64,000 nt of DNA. Source: Vermamoeba vermiformis (taxonomy: Eukaryota > Tubulinea > Echinamoebida). The first letter of the stretch is position 1. Every line of letters begins with the position of its first letter. This document shows positions 46,370 to 55,400 of the stretch, in pieces. Both the position numbers and the translations under genes were made by a program. A model generated the notes under the pieces. That model saw only the letters and a list, made by a program, of their open reading frames with translations. It was not told the origin of the DNA and did no database searches. The stretch spans positions 19,668-83,667 of the forward strand of contig JBEWZL010000265.1 in assembly GCA_045837725.1 (NCBI GenBank). Reading direction: 5' to 3'.

Positions 46370-47317
46370 TCAATCAAAATCAATTGCAGGGTACTTTTCA
46401 TGGTGTTGATAATCGGTGCCTTCCTCTCCCGTAAAGAAGGATTCCGCGTCGTGAGGCTCTTCTAGTATTTCCAAGTCGAAATCATCAAAATAACGCTTGA
46501 GTACCTTCATTTCCAAGGAATTTCCGAAACTACGGGCAATGTAGAGAAGTTCCTTATTGCGTCGATACGAGGCAGCCAACCACAAGTGATCTCCGTCTTC
46601 CGCGGTGCTGATGTCAGGGACTTGCCAGTAGAAGCTCTGGTACACCAAGCATACTCTGTTTATGAACCGGTTGAGAAAGCCAGCAGCAAGACCAAGGCCA
46701 AAGCCGTACCTGGGAAGCCCAAGATTGAACGCTTTGAGTGCAAATTGAATTCCGTTCATACTTCGAGCTACCATCGCAAGTTCGAACAAGTTGCGATTCG
46801 GGCGATAACGCTGCACACTCCATGCCTTGAGAATTCCTCGGTACGTGCAGCCAAGCGTCATGAGCGACACTAAAAAGTGCCCTGCGAGAATTGGAGACAA
46901 GTAAAAGGATTGACAGGCCAATCGTAGATTGAGAACCGACCTGGCAAACTCTGGGTCGTACTCTACGTAGCCACTATATAGGTCAGATCGTCGACGTCGA
47001 CGTCGACGAGCTCTAGTTATTGCGACTTGGTAGGCAGCCCGGATTGCATCGGAGCCAACGTAGCTCCATTCGTCATAATAAATTTGTTCTATTACGAACA
47101 AAAGCTGTAAATAATAAATTTGTCAGTAAACTAATTAATAAAAATAATTTGTTTGTGAAAAATTTATAGACGAATTATTAATTTTTATTTAGCTTCAAAG
47201 TGGTGTAAAAATTAGTTAATAAATATCCTTAATTAAAATACTTACGGCATCCTGACTCGGGTATAAATCTGGGTCGTCGCCGTTTAAATCGATGATTATA
47301 TCTTCGTTGTGCTCCAT
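46370..47317 (-). CDS. Hypothetical protein with arginine run, flanked by repeats
   Basis: Two exons. The first, 47,317-47,246, gives MEHNEDIIIDLNGDDPDLYP. A 143-bp AT-rich intron with GTAAGT donor and TTTACAG acceptor joins it in frame to the long exon, for about 267 residues. The protein has an acidic start, a run of seven Arg encoded by a CGTCGA-type repeat (near 46,995), a helical middle with hydrophobic segments (SPILAGHFLVSLMTLG) and an acidic C-terminal tail. I recognise no domain. Base use is CpG-normal, unlike the DNA on both sides, and related hairpin repeats stand 81 bp after its stop and 170 bp before its start. Confidence 0.72.
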
Positions 47318-47486
47318 CCTACGATTAAATATCTTAATAGAGCTACTATATGTTAAGAAAAGGTACTTACGCTTCAATTGTTGTTATTATTGTTCGTTTT
47401 TAAAATGTAATCAACGATTTTTAAAACAATTTTGTTCGTCAGATTCTCCGCTTTTGATTGATTAAAAAAAAAGCTGGTATAAAGCC

Positions 47487-47540
47487 CCAATTTATGTAAA
47501 AACAGGTTGAATTTGATTCATTCAACAAGATTTTCGCATT
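47487..47540 (+). repeat. Third copy of the GTTGAAT/ATTCAAC hairpin element
   Basis: It shares CAATTTATGTAAAAACAGG, then GTTGAAT and ATTCAAC arms and AGATTTTCGCATT with the copies near 46,125 and 46,233, in the same orientation. Confidence 0.75.
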
Positions 47541-47600
47541 TATATGAGAAATATCAAAAAACATCGGGGTTAGGGTTGTGAAAGCTGTTTTTGAAAGACG

Positions 47601-49252
47601 ATCCTTCTTTGGCTCAAGAAGGGAATTCAATAAGAAAGACAGGGAGTGATGAAAATCCCTTCCCCTAGTAGGCAATCCCTCTCTGAGACAGGAAGGGATT
47701 TTGAAAGAACAAAGGGAAAAATGAAGGAAATTGAGGCGAAAATTCCAAAATTGAGGGAAAATCAGGCAAAAACTGGGCAAAATCAGAGATTGCAGGGGTT
47801 TCGGCAAGGCAAAAGCAAAGAAAAAATGAGAAAAAATGTTGCTGGGGGGTGTGGGGGGGTTTCCCCCCCAATGTCTCCAATCATGGAAAATGTTCTGGAG
47901 ACTTGAACTTGGACAACTTGTATCAGGAAACGAAGCGCAGATCAAAACATCATGTGCTATCAAAGGAAAAAAATGTTGCTGGGGGGTGTGGGGGGGTTTC
48001 CCCCCCAATTCCTCCAAGACAAACTGCTAGGCAGTAAGGGATTTTAAACTCGAGAAGCAACATTAAAATTTTCGGAAAACTTTCCCTCTCTGAGCCAGGG
48101 AGGGAAAAAATATCCTCCCTAAATAAAAAGGGAGGAAATTCAATAGTAGTGTTTGGAAACAAAAAAATTTCATTTTACTCACCCTCACAAACACAACACC
48201 ACACTTGACAAACACAAGGCAGCCCACCTGCTACTCAAGAAAAGGAAAATCTGCAAAGATGTCGTAAGTACAGTATTTGCAGACAGGGAAGGGAATAGCA
48301 AATTTCTAAGTTTTATTCGAAATTAAGAATCCCTTCCTGAATCAGAGAGGGAAAATCCCTTCCTGAGTCAGAAAGGGAAAAGATTAAAGTTACAGTGAGA
48401 TAATCCTTTCCTGACCCAAGAAGAGATTCTAACTCGAGTTTACAGGCAATCTACCCAAGCTACCCAGATCTTGAACTTGTTAAAGCAAGGAGAGACGAGA
48501 AAGGAAGAAGGAAAGCAGCGAAAAGAAGAAAGAGCGGCCAAGAAGTTACAAAAGGAGTTGGAAAAGCTGATGGGAGAGCCCAAGCCCAATGCCAAGAGCA
48601 AGTGGTCCGACAGGTAAGAGAGCAAGGTGAACTCTAGCGAAAAACTGACAAACGTCCCAGGAGCCACGTGAGCGGGATGCCCTCCGGAAGCTGGTGGATC
48701 GAGGCCGACCAAGAGAGAAAGTGCCTTCTGTACAAGGGGCCTATCATGGGCAAGAACCAGAAGCTCGTCCAGGAGATTGACCGAGGTGACCACCAATGGG
48801 TGGTAGTCCACTTGGTCAAGGGCGGAAGCCAATGCTGGCTGGCCCTGGCAAAGGCTCCGGAGCTGGAAGAAAGAGCCTGCCTGGAGATCAAGTCCCACTG
48901 GAACCCCGACAAGGTGAACGCCCAGTTGCAGACCTGGAACCTGTCTCGCAACAAAAAAGGAGACTTTACCTTCCAGAAAGTCATGGAGGACTGGAAGGTG
49001 GAGTACAAGTTGGCGGTGAAGGCAGGAGCAAGGGAGCCCTCCAACACCAACGAGCTGACCGAAGAGGCTGCCAGGGCCGAGATCGAAGAGAGCCTGGTTC
49101 CCAAGGCGATTCGAGTGCGGTCGGAAAAGACCAAAGAGGAAGAGCCGTTCGGAGATCCCGACGCGTTCCCGGTCGTCGGCAAGACCAAGGTGCTGGAGAT
49201 GACTCCTCAAAAGGTAAGAGTAAAAATCTATTCTTGAGCCAAGAAAGGATTA
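47601..49252. repeat. Seven dispersed copies of a CCCTTYCTGA/TCAGRAAGGG palindrome
   Basis: Copies of about 24-27 bp are at 47,601-47,627, 47,673-47,699, 48,081-48,107, 48,328-48,353, 48,354-48,380, 48,402-48,428 and 49,227-49,252. Each is an imperfect palindrome, core consensus CCCTTCCTGAGTCAGAAAGG. Arm changes are often matched (CCTTCTT with AAGAAGG; CCCTCTC with GGGAGGG; TTCTTG with CAAGAA). Four copies are in introns 1 and 3 of the GC-rich gene and three are upstream. Confidence 0.8.
47831..48009. repeat. Direct pair of a G-rich hairpin element
   Basis: Near-identical copies at 47,831-47,871 and 47,967-48,009 contain GCTGGGGGGTGTGGGGGGGT followed by TTCCCCCCC. The G run can pair with the C run or form a quadruplex. 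The period is about 137 bp. Confidence 0.85.
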
Positions 49253-49576
49253 ACTCTGACCGTCCAACAGGTGGTTGCCACCAAAGAGGTGTCCGAGTCG
49301 GCCAGGAAGAGGATCAGGGACGAATTAGCCACCAGCAAGGCACTGGCCCAGAGCAAGGCAGAAGCGAGCGACAAAAAGAACAGGAGAGCCAGCGTGGTCA
49401 GCAAGGCGGTGGAAGAGGCCAGCAAGAGCAAGGACATGCCCAAGGACACCAAAAGCTTGTTGGAAGGGATCAAGGAGAACCCATCAATGCTCAAGACCCT
49501 CCAACAAGAAGCCTCCAAGATCACCAAGGCCAAGTGCGTGGGAACTATAGTAGGCTTCTGGGTTATAGAAATTTAA
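48259..49576 (+). CDS. GC-rich orphan gene, Lys/Glu-rich protein of unknown function
   Basis: Four exons join in frame: 48,259-48,263 (ATG TC), 48,446-48,613, 48,661-49,213 and 49,271-49,576. The protein, about 345 residues, starts MSQSTQATQILNLLKQGETR, continues with a charged coiled coil, then a Trp-rich folded part (GSWWIEADQERKCLLYKG, GDHQWVVVHLVKGGSQCWL), then a Lys/Ala/Glu-rich helical tail. Codon use is strongly GC-ending (AAG, GAG, CTG, ACC) and CpG is not depleted, unlike all surrounding DNA. Introns 1 and 3 contain the CCCTTCCTGA palindromes. The last ten codons run into a 38-bp direct repeat, so the original C-terminus may be lost. No family is recognised; a nucleic-acid-binding role is only a guess. 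Confidence 0.7.
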
Positions 49577-49620
49577 GGGTTATTATAGTAGGCTTCTGGG
49601 TTATAGAAATTTAAGGGTTA
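49546..49620 (+). repeat. 38-bp direct repeat, two copies
   Basis: TAGTAGGCTTCTGGGTTATA and the following AGAAATTTAAGGGTTA occur twice with a 38-bp period. A diverged relative with the same downstream block (TTGTTAAACTTTTG) is at 45,337-45,420. The first copy overlaps the 3' end of the GC-rich gene. Confidence 0.85.
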
Positions 49621-50109
49621 TAGAGTTTAAAGTCCAGTTAAACCTCTTTTTTGTTAAACTTTTGACTGTTTTTGCCTTTTTGCTGTCATTTTTTCGTTGA
49701 AAAGTGTGCCAAAATAAAAAGACTAAAAGCCAAGTTCAACTTTAATTTACTTAGAATAAGTGTATGCAAAACAATAAATAAAACAAGAACAGCAAGAGTT
49801 TGTTTGAATTTTTTTTTATTTTTACAAAAAACAGTTACAACTGGTGTTTTTAATTGGCAGGGAAGTGTAAGCAAAGCTCTGCGGACCAAAGATAGGCTGT
49901 AGACCTAAGTAAGTTAATTAAGGTTAAGTTTAACATTGCCTGGTGCAGTGTGGAACTTCCCCTTTGAAAAACTAAAGTTGAACAAGGAGCAGATCCACAA
50001 GGAGCCAGGGGTACAGACACATGGAATCCTGCAAGGAGTGGTTCGTGTGGTGCTGGTCCTAAATACAATCAAAGTCTAAGAGGGGAGGTGCAGCATGGAG
50101 CCAACCCTA

Positions 50110-50665
50110 AAAAAAAATGAAGTTCAAACAAAGGGCGGTTCCTCAAGGAACCAGGGGGCCAGAAAAACTAAGTCCAGCAACCCCTGGTACCGTAAGGAAC
50201 CGTCCTTTGGAAAAAATTAAAGTCCAAAGAGGGGCCGGTGCCAAAAGGAACCGACCCTCGAAAATATCTAAGTCCAAACAAGGGCCGGTACGGCAAGGAA
50301 CCGACCCTTGAAAAAAATAAAGTCCAAGAGGGGGCAGTTCCTCAAGGAACCGGGGTCAAAAAAAACTAAGTCCTGCAAACCCCGATTCCATGAGGAACCG
50401 ACCCCTGAAAAAAACTAAGTCCTACAGGGGTCGGTTCCTCAAGGAACCGGGGGTGAAAAAAAACTAAGTCCTGCAAACCCCGGTTCCATGAGGAACCGAC
50501 CCTTGGAAAGAAACAAAGTCCAAACTAGGGTCGGTTCCACAAGGAACCAGGGGTGAGGAAACAAAGCCCAATTGAGGCTAGTTCCCCGCAGGAACATAGT
50601 GCTGGGGCAGGCTAAGTCTTGAAAGGGCTGGTTCCACTTGGAACAGCTCATCCAGGATTAGCACA
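50110..50665. repeat. 49-bp minisatellite of GGTTCC/GGAACC hairpins in alternating orientation
   Basis: GGAAC cores occur at 50,147, 50,196, 50,247, 50,297, 50,346, 50,394, 50,443, 50,492, 50,543, 50,591 and 50,640, spacing 48-51 bp. Most units contain GGTTCC-N3/4-GGAACC. In the best-kept part, neighbouring units are near reverse complements: GGGTCGGTTCCTCAAGGAAC against CCGGTTCCATGAGGAACCGA. The true repeat is therefore an inverted pair of about 98 bp. Unit linkers read AAAAACTAAGTCC. Confidence 0.92.
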
Positions 50666-51689
50666 TCGAGGTGCCAGTTCAGAAAAAAAGGCTGTATAAT
50701 GAATTTGGCCCATAAAACAATTAATTGGGCACGTGCCTAGTGGCACAAGTGAAAAAATCAAGTAAAAGAAATAAATTTGAGCTAATCTGGAATAAAAAAT
50801 TTTGACATCCAAAAATTAGCCTTGGTGTCGTAAAAATTTGAAACCAATCATGTAATTAATGAGACAACAGTGGCATACTATTTCAGGTATAGCCACTGCT
50901 CAAGAAATTAAAAAGTGACTTACCTGGCAACCGTGGCTCAGATGGGCAAACAGTCTCACGCAGGAGTGCACAGACACGCAGAGTGTATTACCACACAGGA
51001 GTGCACCAAGCACTCGACCATAGGCAACACACTGTGCTTGTCTGTGCATGAGAGTGGTGGTGTTGTGGCTGCGAGAATAGATAAACAAAAAAAAAATCTT
51101 TTGCGAAATTTTTTTGTTGTGGTTCAAAGAGTGAACAAAAACTTTTTGGACCAATCACATCACAGGAAGAGTTAGTCTAGGGCTCCAGGACCCTAGCATG
51201 CAGTAGCATCGCTAGAGGCAACGCAAGGCACTACACTGTCGATCTACTAGTGCAAAGACCACCATGCAGCAAGATCTTGGCGGGAAAGTTAAGTTTTGGA
51301 AAGAAGGTCCGAGACTTAGGCATCCTATTAAGTAGAAGCTCTGCAACTCTCCACCCGGTCCCTGCAGTTGTTAGTTAAAAGGCAACCAAATGAATGCACA
51401 AGGAAGCCCGTGTGTAATTATTTTTTTTTTGTTGTGAAGCAAAGTTGTGAAACAAAAAGTTTTTGGACCAATCCCAGAGAGCCTGCTGTGAATCTCACAG
51501 GGTGGAATTGTGCAGGAATAGGAACACTCACAAGTTAGGCCATTGCTGGTAAGCACTGGGTATTAAGGGAAGTATAGCTATGAAAGTTGACACATTCCAG
51601 TGTTCTTCGAAAACCGATCCGATATTTTTTCACAACCAATGACTAAATCTGCCTAATAGAAAGCATCAGTATAGTTAAACTCACGAGCA

Positions 51690-52435
51690 CCAACAAATTA
51701 GAGTCACTAGGTAATAAACAAAGCCAACAGCAACGAGAAATTTCATTCGAATAAAATTTATAAAATTCTTCTGCAGTAGATTTTTCTTGCGCTTACTTTG
51801 AGATTTAATGCTGCTCAAATGGGTTGCCAATACCTCATATCAAGCTGTCTGCAATATATGGGCAAAGAGAAGGTCAACAGGCACCCAACTAGCAAGGTGA
51901 GCACAGATCTGAATCCGATCCAAAGTCAATTTTTTTTTTGCTTTGCTTACTCTCCCTGATGGCAGAAATAATAGGAATTGACGCGGAGCTCTCTATATTA
52001 AAGCATAAGTAGCTGGGCCAGTAGAAAGGAGAAATTTCAGGTTAATAAACTTAATAAAAATCTTCCACAGTAGAATTTTATTATTTTTAGCGTTGTGAGA
52101 TTTCATGTGGCTTAAATTGTGATGTGTGCTTCATATTGAGCTATCTGCAGTATCATTCAATAGAACAGGTCAACAGGCACGAGATGAGCAACATGAGTCC
52201 CCGATCTGAACTCGCATCCAAAGGTATTCTGGATGCAGGTTGCACAATGGCCCTGCTGACTGCAATGTGCAAAATTAGTGAAAAGGTTTGAGCGTGAAAA
52301 CCCACACAACTGAGTCAATATAAGGGAGGTATAACTGTTGCAGAAGGTTGACAAAATCTCCCCAGAATAATTTTTTCTCTCTAGGGAGATTTCACAACCA
52401 AACAAAATCTTTTTTCCAACGGTTCTATTTCATTT
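51690..52435. repeat. Three tandem copies of an about 295-bp unit with a CTGCAG-centred palindrome
   Basis: Palindrome cores are at 51,763-51,785 (CTTCTGCAGTAGATTTTT), 52,056-52,079 (AATCTTCCACAGTAGAATTT) and 52,353-52,375 (degenerate). They are followed at fixed spacing by a GAGATTT block and preceded by GAAATTTC. Between copies, GGTCAACAGGCAC and CAGATCTGAATCCG-type blocks also repeat. Related sequence makes up introns at 55,211-55,452, 59,626-59,714 and just before 60,001. Confidence 0.8.
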
Positions 52436-52453
52436 CAATATTTTGCTGTTATC

Positions 52454-55400
52454 ATGAGTAACACAAATATACGTGTTATGTCAGCAGACCTTGCAGCTGC
52501 TGTGCAAAGTCAACAGAGATCTTACGTGGAGATCTCAGATCAGTATTGGAAACAGAATGTTCTGGTAAGAATTGCTCAAATAATTAATTTAACTACGTAA
52601 TAATTTTAATAATAATATTTTAACCTTTACAAGGTTATTTTGGAGGGTAAAATTGCAATTTAATTTTTTTGTGTCAGATTTGACTTTTTTATTTTCACAG
52701 CTCCTCCTAATTCAATATATTTTAATTAAACAATATTCCCTATATATTTTTACATATAAATTAATAGCTTTTTAAATAGTCACACCAACTCTCTACTGAG
52801 TGGAAAATGGTCACGTGTGCCGAACTCAAGGCAAATCCCAAGATCTTCAACAAGGCAAATTGCTGTGTCCCAGACTGCAAAGAGAAGGCACAGTACTCGT
52901 AAGTAACTCCAATCTATTGTTTTCAAGCCTAACTAATCCCTTGTAGCATCCCCACGTCAATAATTGATGATGGCGCAGCAGTGTGCAAAAATCACCTCAG
53001 ACGCTTCACCATCACGCAAAGCTGCCACCCACTAAATAAGAAGGAGTCAGTTATTGTTGGTAGAGCGTAAGTATTGTCAGTTTAAATATCTTATTGACTC
53101 TAATTTCCTTTCATGTTAGGTTCAACATCCGCACTCTAAACCGTGTTGGTCTCAATCGAGTGATCAACAAAATAGAGAAGCATGGTTGGGATTCGAACCA
53201 AGGATCCCTCCATGGTGTCATTGTGACAAATGGCAAGATAAAAAAGGTTGCCATCTTCGCAGGTAAGTAAAAGTAGTTGTTTTTTTGCTTTACTTAGGTT
53301 ATTAATGGTTTATTGTAGGTCAGCATCGATTTGAAGCTCTAATTTACTTGTGCGATCTGCACAAGAAGAACTTGGAGCATCAAATCCTTCTTTATGCTTT
53401 TGACTCCGAGGTGGAGATGCGAGCTGAAGGACACAGCATCCAGTCTAAAGAACAGACTGTGCGTAAGATGTCCTACCTGGAAAAGATCCTCCAGGTGCAG
53501 CATTTGGCTCATGAGGCTTATGGGGATACCCAAGATAATTGGTTTGCAGGCAATCGAACCAAAAACTATTGGGATGCTATTGCTGGTCGCAAACTTCATG
53601 GTAAGTTGATTTTTGCTTTAATTAGATCTTTTTTAACCATTTGTTAAAAGATGTTGAATGGCAGCTGCGGTCGTTGGATTATAATGTACTCAAAGAGCTT
53701 TCAACTTACCATGCCAACCATGAGGCAAGGAAAAAGTTCTTCCAAGTGTAAGTAATACCCAATATTAAACCTCTAAAACTAAAAATAACATGTTCTTTTA
53801 GCCCTTTTCTGAAAACTGACCTGCAGTGCTTGGCAAAATTGCCAAGGAAAGATCAGAAGATTTTCATGGAGCGACAGCAAGCACAGTGGCAGGAGGTTCA
53901 CCACAAACGTAAGCAACTAGTGTGAGTCATTTCACCATTCTAAATCTTTTTTTTAGGTGCTGATGTTAATTCAGCCCAAAATGTTGGCATTATGGCTGAA
54001 TTGTTTGTTGATCATGCGGTGAAGGCCTTTGACAAGCTTCGCAAGCATTACAATGCGCTGGTGAGTTCCTTTTCAATTTTAAATTATTAAAAAAAAAACT
54101 GAATGATTCACCCATAGGAGGCACAAGGCAAAGACCTTGCTGCATTTAAAAGGAAACTGTGCCAAATTCGAGTTGACCAACAGTTAAGTTGGTCTGCATG
54201 GGAAAAGAAGATGGACAACTTCACTTTTTCTGAACTTGAGCTGCAGCAACTGGCTGCAGAAAATCCTGCAGTTCCTGTGGCTGGTCAGCAGGAACAACAA
54301 GTTGCTGCTCCACCTCTGCAACAAGCAGTTGCTGAGCAACAGCAAGGAGGAGCAGTGCAGCCTCAGCAGCAGTTAGCTTCTGCTGCACAAGTCCAACAGC
54401 CGGTGGAAAATCAGGTGACTCGCCAGGAGCAACAGCCATCAGTCCAGGAGCAACAGCAGGTTGTTGCTGATCAACAAGTAACAAATCAGCAGCTGCAAGT
54501 GGATGCCCAGACTCCGCAAAAACAAGTCCCAACTCTTCCTCCTGCCAACAATAACACTCCTCCAGGGACCCCGATAGATGTTGATGATGAGGAGGAAGCT
54601 GAAGCTGGAGAGACCAGCTCAACTCCAAAAAAGAGAGTGAAAAAAAGAAAGTACGATGGTGGAACTCCTGGTCGTGCCAGAAGAACACCTAAAAAAAATG
54701 TTGGTAGTTCCAACACAGAAGACAACAGCCAAGAGCCTGATGATGGTCAACCAGGCCGTTTCAACACAGCAGGCACCCCGATCCAGAAAAAAGCAGATGT
54801 GCAGAAGCAAGATGAAGATGACGAATCAGCTTCTGTGGACTTGTTTGAAGAGGATGCCAAGCCTGCCCTTAAAATTTTCACTGTCAAAGGAAAAACCCTG
54901 CCAATAGCAGCGTTGAAAGATGCAAAGCTTGATGTGCTGCTTCTATCCTTGGTGGACAAGGCATGGCGAAGTGATTTTATTGCCTCTTTGGGGCAATACT
55001 TGCTTCTTAGTAAGTTATTAATGACCATATATACATATTGGCTAATTTCTTTTCAAAGTTGAAGCAAGACTTGGCACCCAATTGCTTTTGCCATTCAAAA
55101 GCATTCTCGTCAGCACTAGTGAATCGAGAGCGTACTACTTGGCTGGCAATTTTGAATTTACTGAGCCAAGTTTCAAAGGCTTGCATGAGAAAGTCTCGCT
55201 GATTATTGAGGTAAGGATAGAAACCTGCTTGTGCAGATCCAAAACCAGATCTGAATCATTTTTTTTTTGTTTTTTTTATTTGTTTGCCTTATAATACAGC
55301 TCTTTATATTTATATTGCCAGCAATAGAGGCTAAATAACAATCAAATGCGATTGAAATTTCCTTTTAATAAAATTTATAAAAATCTTCTGCAGTAGATTT

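Larger units (their letters stand above)
47318..48258. other. Repeat-rich gene-free region
   Basis: It contains the third hairpin element (47,487-47,540), several CCCTTCCTGA palindromes and two copies of a G-rich element. Open frames on both strands here are driven by these repeats and are not convincing genes. The last 200 bp should hold the promoter of the GC-rich gene that follows. Confidence 0.6.
49577..52453. other. Gene-free, repeat-dense CpG-poor region
   Basis: About 2.9 kb with no convincing gene. In order it holds the second 38-bp unit, AT-rich DNA, a 49-bp hairpin minisatellite (50,110-50,665) with weaker outlying units back to about 49,940, a degenerate pair around GGACCAATC (51,148 and 51,475), and three copies of the about 295-bp palindromic unit (51,690-52,435). 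The promoter of the ParB-like gene must lie in its last few hundred bases. Confidence 0.6.

Noticed and set aside
47439-48017. 192-codon minus-strand frame with repeated GGxPPHTPQQHFF words
   Set aside because: The words come from the duplicated G-rich hairpin element; there is no start context, splice or composition support for a gene.
48440-49210. 256-codon open frame on the minus strand
   Set aside because: It is antisense to the spliced GC-rich gene, whose codon pattern and splice joins are convincing; GC-rich DNA lacks stops on the opposite strand.
50110-50665. CRISPR-like array
   Set aside because: Spacing is regular but the spacers themselves repeat, units alternate in orientation, there are no cas genes and the DNA is eukaryotic.
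53180-53200. Box-B-like GGTTCGAATCCC on the minus strand suggesting a tRNA
   Set aside because: No acceptor, D or anticodon stems fold around it, and it lies in the ParB-like coding exon where it encodes WDSNQG.
54221-54688. 155-codon minus-strand frame rich in Leu/Val/Ala
   Set aside because: It is the antisense of the Gln-rich linker of the ParB-like gene.
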